In this document: positions 43,690-51,171 of the stretch, in pieces
Layout of the letters: the number at the start of each line of letters is the position of its first letter
Position numbering within the stretch: the stretch's first letter is position 1
DNA from: an uncultured Mailhella sp.
Lineage (GTDB): Bacteria; Desulfobacterota; Desulfovibrionia; Desulfovibrionales; Desulfovibrionaceae
NCBI RefSeq assembly: GCF_947631555.1
Contig: NZ_CANRLT010000007.1
Coordinates: 1 to 51,171, forward strand
Length of the DNA stretch: 51,171 bases
Direction of reading: 5' to 3'
The notes under the pieces: model-generated
The model's input: the letters and a program-made list of their open reading frames with translations, nothing else
What the model was told of the DNA's origin: nothing
Databases searched by the model: none
Translations under genes and position numbers: made by a program

Positions 43690-44448
43690 CTATTTTAAAC
43701 CGGCGTACCGGGCATCGTCCACAGACTCAAGCCATTCGTTGGAAGAGCCTTCTCCCGGCACTTCCACGGCCAGATGCGAAAACCAGCTGTCCTGTGCTGC
43801 GCCGTGCCAGTGCTTGACGTTCGCCGGGATGTTGACGCAGTCGCCGGGCTTCAATGCCACAGGTTCTTTGCCCCATTCCTGATACCAGCCGCGCCCGGCC
43901 ACGCATACCAGTATCTGTCCGCCGCCCTTCACGGCGTGATGAATGTGCCAGTTGTTCCGGCAGCCCGGCTCGAAGGTCACGTTGAACACGCCGACCTGCT
44001 CCTTCGAGACAGGGGCAAGATAACTCTGGCCGATGAAGTACTGCGCGTAGGCGTCGTTGGGTGCACCGATGGGAAAAATCATGCTTGCGGCATGAGCGGC
44101 TTTGGCGGTCTCCGCAGCGGACTCATCCGTCCACACCTGTTTGGCCAGATTGAACACCGCCCACGCCTTGGGCCAGCCCGCATAAAAGGCGGCATGGGTG
44201 ATGATGGCGGCGATCTCCGCCCGCGTCACACCGTGGGTTCTGGCGTTCTGGAGGTGGTAGACCAGCGAGGAATCCGTTATGCCGGAAGCCATGAGTGCCA
44301 CCACGGTGACGATGCAGCGGGTCTTGAGGTCGATATCCGTATTATTCCAGTTCTCGGCGAAAAGAACGTCGTCGTTGTAGTGCGCAAACTCGGGAGCGAA
44401 AGCACCAAGCTGCGCTCTGCCCGCCGTCTGAACGATTTTCTCAGGCAT
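43690..44448 (-). CDS. Carboxymuconolactone decarboxylase-cupin fusion protein
   Basis: 252 residues. Residues 15-125 are a CMD/AhpD-like domain (TRCIVTVVALMASGITDSSL; ITHAAFYAGWPKAWAVF), without the CxxC of true AhpD peroxidases. Residues 150-245 are a cupin with metal ligands WHIHH, E and H (QEWGKEPVALKPGDCVNIPA, then VKHWHGA). Such fusions occur with aldo/keto reductases and flavodoxins in gut bacteria; function unknown, perhaps carboxylic acid or aldehyde handling. GGAGGAAC site. It is the last gene of the minus-strand redox cluster. Confidence 0.88.
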   Translation of the reverse strand: MPEKIVQTAGRAQLGAFAPEFAHYNDDVLFAENWNNTDIDLKTRCIVTVVALMASGITDSSLVYHLQNARTHGVTRAEIAAIITHAAFYAGWPKAWAVFNLAKQVWTDESAAETAKAAHAASMIFPIGAPNDAYAQYFIGQSYLAPVSKEQVGVFNVTFEPGCRNNWHIHHAVKGGGQILVCVAGRGWYQEWGKEPVALKPGDCVNIPANVKHWHGAAQDSWFSHLAVEVPGEGSSNEWLESVDDARYAGLK

Positions 44449-44571
44449 ATGTTCCTCCTGCGCGCCGGTTTCGGCCTGACGCGCTTTTTCTTTCTGCTCC
44501 CGCCGTCACTCCGGGAAAACTGGCGTGACGGCGTTCTTGTCTTTTGGGCGAAAGTCGCGGCGACGCCCAGC

Positions 44572-45582
44572 CTACACCACGTTTCCAGCCTTCTGCTTCC
44601 CGTTCTGCGCCATGACGCCTGCAAGCGCGTGCGGAACGTACAGCTCCTCCAGCCAACCTTGTTCCTCCGGCGTCAGTTCCAGTGCCGCCGCCCTGACCGC
44701 GCCTTCCACATGAGAAACGCGCGTTGCTCCAACTACCGGAACGGCGGACTTGCTCAAAAGCCAGGCCAGGGCGATTTCCGTCATGGAAACACCGCGCCGT
44801 TCCGCCAATTCCGCCACCCGAAGGATGATCCTGCCGTCCGCCTCCGCCGTGGCGTCATACTTGAAGCGGGCGTAAGCGTCCTCGCGGAAACGCCGGGTGC
44901 TTTCTCCGGGGCGCCGGGAAAGACGTCCGCCCGCCAGCGGACTGTACGGCGTCAGGGCTATGTTCTGATCCCGGCAGAAAGGAACCATTTCCCGCTCTTC
45001 CTCGCGGGCGATGAGATTGTAGTGCCCCTGCACGGAGACAAACTCGCTCAGTCCGTGTTCCCTTGCGTAGAAGTTGGCTTTGGCCAGCTGCCAGGCAAAG
45101 CAGTTGGAGATGCCGATGCAGCGGGCTTTACCCGTTGTCACCGCACTGTGCAGTCCCTCCATGATCTCTTCCATCGGTGTGTGGTAGTCCCACATATGGC
45201 AGATGTAGAGATCCACGAAGTCCACGCCGAGATTTTCGAGGCTCCGGTTCAGGGCGTTTTCAACGTGCTTCTGCCCGCTGACGCCCGCATCGATTTCTTC
45301 CTGCGTCCGGGGTGTGAACTTCGTGGCCAGCACATATTCGTCCCGCCGGGCGAAATCCCGCAGCGCACGCCCAAGAAAGCGTTCGCTGCTGCCGTTCTGA
45401 TAGACGGGAGCCGTATCGAAGAAATTGATGCCCAGCTCCAGTGCACGGCGCAGGATGCCGCGGGTCTGCTCCTCGTCCACCGTCCAGCGATGCTGCCCCG
45501 TGGCCGCGTCACCGAAGCCCATGCACCCCATGCAGATGCGCGATACCGTCAGATCCGAGCGGCCGAGCTTCACATAGTTCAC
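44572..45582 (-). CDS. Aldo/keto reductase
   Basis: 336 residues, standard AKR length. The catalytic tetrad is complete: Asp56, Tyr61, Lys88 and His129 (FFDTAPVYQNGSSERFLG; VLATKFTP; YICHMWD). NADPH-binding C-terminal part ends in VVGATRVSHVEGAVRAAAL. It reduces aldehydes or ketones with NADPH. The start is a GTG at 45582 after TGAGGAG; the flavodoxin gene ends 11 bases upstream, so the two are cotranscribed. Confidence 0.92.
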   Translation of the reverse strand: MNYVKLGRSDLTVSRICMGCMGFGDAATGQHRWTVDEEQTRGILRRALELGINFFDTAPVYQNGSSERFLGRALRDFARRDEYVLATKFTPRTQEEIDAGVSGQKHVENALNRSLENLGVDFVDLYICHMWDYHTPMEEIMEGLHSAVTTGKARCIGISNCFAWQLAKANFYAREHGLSEFVSVQGHYNLIAREEEREMVPFCRDQNIALTPYSPLAGGRLSRRPGESTRRFREDAYARFKYDATAEADGRIILRVAELAERRGVSMTEIALAWLLSKSAVPVVGATRVSHVEGAVRAAALELTPEEQGWLEELYVPHALAGVMAQNGKQKAGNVV

Positions 45583-45593
45583 GGCTCGACTCC

Positions 45594-46073
45594 TCAGAGT
45601 ACTGATGCGGCCCACGCCTTGAGACTCTCCGCAGACGGAGCGCCGTTCAGCAGCCGGCCTTCAATAATCACGGTGTCCGCTGCCACAGAGCCTTTCAGAC
45701 CGGCCACGGTCTTGCCGAAGCCGCTGCCGCCGGACGTGGCAAAGAGCACGATTTTCTTCCCGGAAAAATCGTAGGCTTCCAGAAACGTATTGATGATGGT
45801 CGGTGCGACATACCACCAGATGGGGAAGCCCAGCAAGATGGTATTGTACTCCGCAACGGGGGCGTTTCTGTCCGCCAGCGCCGGACGGCTGGACTTGTCC
45901 CGCATCTCGATGGAGCTGCGGGAATTCTTGTCCTGCCAGTCCAGATCGGCTGCCGTGTAGGGAACTTCCGGTCTGATTTCGTAGACATCCGCACCCACGG
46001 CTCCGGCCAGAGCTTTGGCAGTGCGCGCCGTGGTTCCGCTGGCGCTGAAATACGCCACAAGTATCTTGCTCAT
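45594..46073 (-). CDS. Flavodoxin
   Basis: 159 residues. SKILVAYFSASGTTARTAKA is the FMN phosphate loop, and GFPIWWYVAPTIINTFLEAY the second FMN-shielding region with Trp. This is the long-loop flavodoxin-like type often found with aldo/keto reductases. It would carry single electrons to or from the neighbouring Fe-S aldo/keto reductases. AAGGAGG site; the frame is open to 46124 but lacks a signal there. Confidence 0.93.
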   Translation of the reverse strand: MSKILVAYFSASGTTARTAKALAGAVGADVYEIRPEVPYTAADLDWQDKNSRSSIEMRDKSSRPALADRNAPVAEYNTILLGFPIWWYVAPTIINTFLEAYDFSGKKIVLFATSGGSGFGKTVAGLKGSVAADTVIIEGRLLNGAPSAESLKAWAASVL

Positions 46074-46128
46074 GTTTTCCTCCTTGGGAAACACCTTTTC
46101 TGAATCCGCAGTCTCCGCTGCCATCCTT

Positions 46129-47247
46129 TTATGGCAGGGCGTTCTTTTCCTTGCGAAAATACGCCGCGATTTCCTTCATGCGCTCGCTCTGCCTTACCTT
46201 GAACGGGCAGCGGCCGTCACAGTGACCGCAGGAAAGGCAGGCGTCCGCCTTGACCGACAGCTTTTCATAGTGACCCGCAGCCATGCCGTCGCCCGCCAGT
46301 GCCAGGTCATAGTATTTGTTCACCAGCCCGATGTCGATGCCCGCCGGACAGGGCTGGCAGTGATTGCAGTACACGCAGGTTCCCCGTGCCGCCGCGGGAG
46401 TGAACCCGCCGATGACGGCGTATTCCCGTTCCTCTTCCGGTGCATCGGTAAAACCGAGCAGCTCCTGCAGGTCGGAAAGCCCGCGCACCCCTGGGACAGC
46501 CGTCAGAACGCCGGGGCGGTCAAGGGCGTACTGAAGGCACTGATACCGCGTCATCGCCATTTTGAACGGAGAGGTCTTCGCGTCCAGCAGCTTTCCGGCG
46601 CAGAAGGGCTTCATCACCGAGATGCCCACGCCCTCCGCCTCACAGCGCCGGAACAGCGCCGCCCGCTCAGCACAGCTTCCGATGCCCAGCTCGTCCCCCT
46701 GCTCCATATCGTAGGCCGGATTGATGGAAAACATCATCATATCCACGGGGAGCATATCAAGTATCCTCTGCGCCGTGCGCGGAGAATGCGAGGAGAAGCC
46801 AAGGTGCCGGACTCTTCCGGCAGCCTTCAGTTCCTGCACATAGTCGAGGATTCCCTCCGCGGCGAGCTTGTCGACATCGCTGTCCTCATCGACGCAGTGA
46901 AGGAAGCCGAAATCGGCGCAGGACACGTTCAGCGTCCGCATCTCCCATTCAAAGGTGTCGCGGATCGCCGCCCTGTCCCGCGACCAGCCGTACTTACCCT
47001 CTGCATCGTAGACGGCGCCGAAATGGAGCTGAAATAGCACCTTTTCCCGCTGCCCGGCGATAGCCCGTCCAAAGGGCGCGTAAACATTTTTCCCGCCCGC
47101 GCAAAGGTCAAAGAAATTAATCCCGTGCGCGATGGCGCTGCGGACGACCTGCTCTATCTCAGTTTCCGGGCAGTCCATGATGCCGCCCATGCCCAATCCG
47201 AGGACTCCGATCCGCTCTCCGCCGTGCGGCAAGATTCTGTATTCCAT
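46129..47247 (-). CDS. Aldo/keto reductase with C-terminal ferredoxin domain, degenerate active site
   Basis: 372 residues. The AKR barrel spans residues 1-280 (INFFDLCAGG; FLHCVDED) and a ferredoxin-like tail 295-372 has CVYCNHCQPCP and CLSCGHCDGRCP. The catalytic set is incomplete: Asp47 and His117 remain, the Tyr is displaced (Tyr56), and the Lys that normally ends the next strand (VLATK in the gene at 44572) is replaced (VLFQLHF). It may have lost ordinary AKR activity or use a different chemistry with Fe-S electrons. GGAGAG site; 55 bases upstream of the flavodoxin gene. Confidence 0.88.
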   Translation of the reverse strand: MEYRILPHGGERIGVLGLGMGGIMDCPETEIEQVVRSAIAHGINFFDLCAGGKNVYAPFGRAIAGQREKVLFQLHFGAVYDAEGKYGWSRDRAAIRDTFEWEMRTLNVSCADFGFLHCVDEDSDVDKLAAEGILDYVQELKAAGRVRHLGFSSHSPRTAQRILDMLPVDMMMFSINPAYDMEQGDELGIGSCAERAALFRRCEAEGVGISVMKPFCAGKLLDAKTSPFKMAMTRYQCLQYALDRPGVLTAVPGVRGLSDLQELLGFTDAPEEEREYAVIGGFTPAAARGTCVYCNHCQPCPAGIDIGLVNKYYDLALAGDGMAAGHYEKLSVKADACLSCGHCDGRCPFKVRQSERMKEIAAYFRKEKNALP

Positions 47248-47482
47248 ACCATCTCTCCACAGAATGCGCCTTTCACCCGCGCCCCGGCCATAGTTTCAGA
47301 AGCCGCGGTCTCGTTTCTGCCTGAACTCCTTCAAAATTTCCCTATGGCCTTTGACAAGACCTTTCACGCCGCCGCTTCCTTTTCCCCATGCGGGAGAGCA
47401 GAAAATGCACTGTCTCCCTCAGACTTTCCTCCCTTTTCCAGCAGCTGAAGGAGCAGCGCCTCCCCTCTGCCGTCTCCGCCCG

Positions 47483-48598
47483 TCAGGTATCGAACTCGGC
47501 GGAAACCCGCGCCAGAAGTTCGCGCACGGGCAGGTGCTGGGGGCAGAGCTTTTCGCAGCTTCCGCACTTCAGGCAGTCTTTCGCCTTCGTGCCCGCGCCG
47601 GTATAGACGTTTTCATAGTAGTACTCGGCATTTCCCTTGCGGAACATGCGCCTCGCATTCAGCAGTGCGAAAAGATCGGGGATGCCGATGTGCTGCGGAC
47701 AGACCTCGGTGCAGTAGCGGCAGGACGTACAGGGAATGAGATCCAGGGATCGGAACACGGCGACGACCTTTTGAAGCGCCTCCCGTTCCGCAGCGCTGAG
47801 CGGCTGAACGTCCCGCATAAGCCCGGCGTTCTCCCGCATCATGTCCAGATTCCCCATGCCGGAAAGCACCATCCTCACGTTCGGGAAGCCCGCCGCAAAA
47901 CGTATGGCGTAGCTCGCGCTGCTGCCGCCGTGCAGCTCGTCCAGAATCTTCTGCGCCGCGTCCGGCAGGTTCACAAGGCAGCCGCCCTTGACCGGCTCCA
48001 TGACGATCACCGGTTTGCCGTGCCTTTCGCAGACTTCATAGCATTTGCGGCTCTGCACGGCCTCGTCCTCGTAATCCACATAGTTGAACTGGATCTGGAC
48101 GACCTCTATCTGCGGGTATTCCCTGAGTATCTGTTCCAGCACCTCTGCCTTGTCGTGGAAGGAAATGCCCAAGTGCCGGATCCGGCCTTCCTTCAGAAGT
48201 TCCAGCGCGGTCTCGTAGGCACGGCAGGCTTTATATTTGGCAAAGGAACTTCTGTTCTGCGCGTGCATCAGGTAAAAGTCGAAATACTCCACGCCGCAGG
48301 CGGCGAGCTGGCTGGCAAACAGCGGCCGGATGTCCTCCTCCCGCTGGAAATGGTGCGTGGAGAGCTTGTCGGCCAGCACATAGCGATCCCGCGGGTGGCG
48401 GCTGGTCAGGCATTCCCGCAGGGCAGCCTCGCTGCGGCCGTTCATATACCCGTGCGCCGTATCGAAATAGTTGAATCCGTAATCCAGAAAGATGTCCACC
48501 ATCTGCGCGAACTCGGCGCAGTCCACCGCTTCGTCCTTCAACGGCAGCCGCATACAGCCGAAGCCGAAGTTCTTCTTGACTTCAGGAAATGCCTTCAT
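47483..48598 (-). CDS. Aldo/keto reductase with C-terminal 2x[4Fe-4S] domain
   Basis: 371 residues. AKR barrel 1-285 with a full tetrad: Asp46, Tyr51, Lys78 and His112 (NYFDTAHGYMNGRSEAAL; YVLADKLST; YLMHAQN). Tail: CTSCRYCTEVCPQHIGIPD and CLKCGSCEKLCPQHLP, two standard [4Fe-4S] motifs. It may couple carbonyl reduction to Fe-S/flavodoxin electron flow. Start set to ATG 48598, nine bases after AGGAGG; ATG 48604 is possible. First gene of the cluster, with a likely promoter near 48690. Confidence 0.9.
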   Translation of the reverse strand: MKAFPEVKKNFGFGCMRLPLKDEAVDCAEFAQMVDIFLDYGFNYFDTAHGYMNGRSEAALRECLTSRHPRDRYVLADKLSTHHFQREEDIRPLFASQLAACGVEYFDFYLMHAQNRSSFAKYKACRAYETALELLKEGRIRHLGISFHDKAEVLEQILREYPQIEVVQIQFNYVDYEDEAVQSRKCYEVCERHGKPVIVMEPVKGGCLVNLPDAAQKILDELHGGSSASYAIRFAAGFPNVRMVLSGMGNLDMMRENAGLMRDVQPLSAAEREALQKVVAVFRSLDLIPCTSCRYCTEVCPQHIGIPDLFALLNARRMFRKGNAEYYYENVYTGAGTKAKDCLKCGSCEKLCPQHLPVRELLARVSAEFDT

Positions 48599-48685
48599 CT
48601 CCATTCCCCTCCTGGAAAACATCCGCCGCCTTCCCTCTGCGTCTCTCCTGAACAGCGTGGGGAAGCGGGGTGCGTCTCAGTGTAA

Positions 48686-48691
48686 AGTATA
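48686..48691 (-). promoter_or_regulatory. Candidate -10 box for the aldo/keto reductase cluster
   Basis: TATACT on the minus strand in an AT-rich island about 90 bases upstream of the first gene. The -35 position is a T run rather than a consensus hexamer, so strength is uncertain. Confidence 0.35.
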
Positions 48692-48828
48692 ATGCACCCA
48701 GCCGCGAAAAAAAACCATACATAATCCGGGCTATTTTTTGCCTGATCCGCGCCCGCTCCCGTCACGTTCGATCCCGGATCCCGTGCTTGCGTCCGGGCGG
48801 CCGGAGTATTAGAAAAGGAAAAAAATCC

Positions 48829-51171
48829 ATGCAGGTTGCGAGTATGGCGCAGCGCACTCTCTTCTTCGATCCCCAGGATCATCAGCTCCTCACGCTCATC
48901 AATCAGACCGTTACGCGTATGCACAGCGGACCTGGCAGCCGTATGCCCTACCTGCGGCCCAACGGAATCATCGAACTGGCTGCCCCCGTGGAACTGCGCA
49001 TGGCCTCCGCCGTGCTCAGGCTCCTCGACACGCTGGCACAGGGACAGACTCAGGACAGGCTGGACGCACTTCAGGCCCTTTACGATGAAGTGCTGGTCAT
49101 GGCGCGCACCTCCCTGCGCATCAATACCGGCCGCGTGTTGGTGCAGCTCATGAAGGAACTGGTGCGCGCCCACGGCGACCTGGAAACGCAGCTGCGCCTG
49201 GCCCACGACTTCCACAAGGCCGCCACCGGCGACCCCGCCACCGTGCGCCGTCTGCTCCACCGCTGCTTCATGCTGGAAATGCCCGAAGCGTGGAATCAGG
49301 CTGTATTTGACAACCACGTCCACGACGCCAACACCAAGGGCCGGAAAAACGCCACCCACCTCATCATGGACGCCTGGCTCAAGGGCATACGGACGCTTAC
49401 GGTCATCTATTATAATTATGTCTCACTGGAAGCGGCCCGCGAGCTGCTCTACGCCGCAAGCATCGTGGGCATCACCGTCCGCATCGGGCTGCTGTTCCAC
49501 GCTCCCCACAGGGGGCGTCTGGTGGATCTCATCTGGGTGCCCCGCGGCTTTGCCAGCAACGAGGAATTTCTGAACTTTCTGGCCTCCCCGTCCGTGTCCG
49601 GCCTCATGAACGAGGGCCGTGCCGCCACAAAATGGCTGGAAAAACGCATTCTCCACCTGCTGAAGACCTGGAATGAGACGGAACGCTTCACTCTTGCTCC
49701 CATGCTCCATGCCACGCCTGATCCTCTGGACACACAGGAATTTTTAAAATTTGTGGGCAGCGGGCAGGCGTCCACACTCCACCTTGCGGAATATATCCAC
49801 GACCGGCTCTTCCCGCTGCTCAAGGCACGGGCGGCGGACGTGCGCACAGCACTGGAAGCGGAAGGACTGTCCGGGGAAAGCCGCTCCGCCCTGCTGACCG
49901 AGCTGAATACTCTGAACAGCTTCACCACTGAGACCATCCTGGCGCGCCTCGCGGACCCCGAACGCTTCCCGGAATTTTCCCATCTCCAAAGCGCCTGTGA
50001 TGACGAGGGCTGCCCCGACATTCTGCAGCAGAAGCCGCTGGCACTGCTGTCACGGCTCTGCGGGCTGCGCAGCGGCTGCCGCATCACGCTGAACCTTGCC
50101 GGACTGACGGCGGAAGACGTGCTCATCCTGCTCTGGGACTGCCAGGGCCGCATCACGCACCTCGAACTTTTCAATCTCAAGGACTGGCATAACGGCGACC
50201 TTGAAGACATCCAGAGGATCAACGCGCTCCAGCGCGCCATCAACGACGGCAGCGTCCCCCGCATCAAGCAGCTCATCTTCTCCATGCTCCGCAGCGCAGA
50301 CGCTCCTGCCGATGCCAAAACACAGAGCGGGGAAGACTCCCTTCCGATGAAGCTGCCGGAAAATCTCTCTCCGGCGGCAAAAGACTTCTCTCCCCGTGCC
50401 GCAAAACTGCGGATTATCCTGCAGAACATTCCCGTGCTCTGCGACTTCTATCTCAACGCCAAGCTCGGTTCCACCGCAGGCACGGATTCCACAAGCCGCC
50501 CGGGACACCGCTACGGTATGGGGCTTGCCTATCCCGAAAGCCTGCCCCGCCGGGCTCGCCGTGAACTGGACAACACCAGCCATTCCGCCCATCTGCGCCT
50601 GCCCCTGCGCATTGAACTTCTGGAACAGACCACCTTTCGCTCCCCCATGCCGGAAGAGGGAACGTCGCCCTTCGCTTCGCTCCTGCGCAGGCTGCCAGGA
50701 CTTGGGCATTACGGCTTTCAGCGGAAAAGAGAATGGCTCGCCGTCTCGGAACACAGTGTGGTCTGCGACCGCGGCAAATGCAGCATTGCCTCCAGCGAGA
50801 CGCCGCGAAACAAGGGGAACATCATCACGCTGGGCGGATCGGACTCCGCCGTCACCAACGGTTTCTGTCCGGCTCCGCCAAGGCGGGAATCCCTCCGGGA
50901 AAAGGCACGCTTTCTCAACTCGCGTCTGAGTAACGCCCTGCGCATCCTCGCCGGCTTCGTCCCTGCCTTCCTGGCCTTCCTCTGCACACAGAGCGGCTGG
51001 CTGGCCTGGGGCGGCGCACTGCTCTGGTTCTTCATTTCCGGCCTGCGCAATATCCTGCAATCAGTCCTGGGCAACGGAGGCCTGCACCGCTCTTCCCTCC
51101 TGCACTGGAACAGCTATGTAAGCTGGTCCGGCTTCTCCGCCTCGCTCATGTACAACGGGCTTTCTGCAGTA
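48829..51171 (+). CDS. Large uncharacterised protein with degenerate PHP-like segment and membrane helices, 3' end outside window
   Basis: Open from ATG 48829 (AAAAGGAA upstream) to the window edge: 781 codons without a stop. Residues about 160-225 look like a PHP-type metallohydrolase start (FDNHVHDAN at 160-168 with His-Val-His 163-165, then AWLKGIRTLTVIYYNYVSLE and IVGITVRIGLLFHAP), but the usual TDHD motif is replaced by YYNYVS. Residues 230-690 are soluble and helical and not recognised. From about residue 700 come at least two hydrophobic helices (ILAGFVPAFLAFL; WLAWGGALLWFFISG). It could be a membrane-anchored enzyme or signalling protein; no function is assigned. Confidence 0.75.
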   Translation, partial: MQVASMAQRTLFFDPQDHQLLTLINQTVTRMHSGPGSRMPYLRPNGIIELAAPVELRMASAVLRLLDTLAQGQTQDRLDALQALYDEVLVMARTSLRINTGRVLVQLMKELVRAHGDLETQLRLAHDFHKAATGDPATVRRLLHRCFMLEMPEAWNQAVFDNHVHDANTKGRKNATHLIMDAWLKGIRTLTVIYYNYVSLEAARELLYAASIVGITVRIGLLFHAPHRGRLVDLIWVPRGFASNEEFLNFLASPSVSGLMNEGRAATKWLEKRILHLLKTWNETERFTLAPMLHATPDPLDTQEFLKFVGSGQASTLHLAEYIHDRLFPLLKARAADVRTALEAEGLSGESRSALLTELNTLNSFTTETILARLADPERFPEFSHLQSACDDEGCPDILQQKPLALLSRLCGLRSGCRITLNLAGLTAEDVLILLWDCQGRITHLELFNLKDWHNGDLEDIQRINALQRAINDGSVPRIKQLIFSMLRSADAPADAKTQSGEDSLPMKLPENLSPAAKDFSPRAAKLRIILQNIPVLCDFYLNAKLGSTAGTDSTSRPGHRYGMGLAYPESLPRRARRELDNTSHSAHLRLPLRIELLEQTTFRSPMPEEGTSPFASLLRRLPGLGHYGFQRKREWLAVSEHSVVCDRGKCSIASSETPRNKGNIITLGGSDSAVTNGFCPAPPRRESLREKARFLNSRLSNALRILAGFVPAFLAFLCTQSGWLAWGGALLWFFISGLRNILQSVLGNGGLHRSSLLHWNSYVSWSGFSASLMYNGLSAV

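Noticed and set aside
1..51171. CRISPR arrays, rRNA or tRNA genes, intact transposases, prophage genes.
   Set aside because: No regularly spaced repeats, no tRNA or rRNA signature, and no transposase, integrase or phage structural gene was seen on either strand.

Overview
The window (about 60% GC by eye) looks like a piece of a Desulfovibrionaceae chromosome (Desulfovibrio/Bilophila-type sulfate or sulfite reducer). The best taxonomic marks are an adenylate kinase with the C-x5-H-x15-C-x2-C metal site known from Desulfovibrio gigas, a fused CobA-HemD protein, a giant FAD/4Fe-4S/CCG-domain D-lactate/glycolate-type dehydrogenase, DsrE-like and TauE/SafE proteins, and gene order of conserved housekeeping genes. 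LpxB, BamD and RlpA show a Gram-negative envelope. No rRNA, tRNA, CRISPR array or intact transposase was found.

Layout. 1-2.9 kb: a truncated GH3 N-acetylhexosaminidase and its TetR regulator, with a YddG-type exporter pointing the other way. 3.1-12.1 kb: an accessory uptake/redox module: a LysR regulator divergent from a TAXI-type TRAP binding protein, a terminator, the fused TRAP permease, a fumarate-reductase/AprA-like flavoprotein, a GltD-like NAD(P)H/4Fe-4S protein, and an MFS carrier. 12.2-22.7 kb: mostly minus-strand housekeeping genes (adk, a CoA-binding/YkgJ fusion, trmH, asnS, the large Fe-S dehydrogenase, an M23 peptidase) with yccF/ydjM-like genes on plus. 23-30.1 kb: plus-strand pgsA-ftsB-TPR-lipoprotein, fbp, tsaD, then trxA-trxB-bamD behind a near-consensus sigma70 promoter. 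30.2-37.5 kb: minus-strand dsrE-like, htpG, an uncharacterised exported protein, a Tim44-domain protein and two tandem TauE/SafE exporters whose promoter regions are also duplicated. 37.6-42.5 kb: cobA-hemD, purN, a small exported protein, a Gate-domain membrane protein and lpxB. 42.7-48.6 kb: rlpA, then a redox-enzyme group (carboxymuconolactone decarboxylase-cupin, three aldo/keto reductases of which two carry ferredoxin domains, flavodoxin). 48.8 kb to the end: a large unfamiliar protein, cut by the window edge, with a degenerate PHP-like segment and C-terminal membrane helices.

The most unusual non-coding signal is a family of short structured elements (intact at 30575-30719, internally deleted and inverted at 34419-34488, decayed at 2990-3058, perhaps a fourth trace at 39864-39900). 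They carry stacked CCCTTCAGGG-type hairpins like the ends of IS200/IS605 elements or TnpB guide-RNA scaffolds, but no transposase or tnpB is present. The most unusual protein-level signals are the TAXI-flavoprotein-GltD module, the ferredoxin-linked aldo/keto reductase cluster and the partial PHP-like membrane protein.

All functional calls were made by reading translated sequence and motifs; no database search was run.
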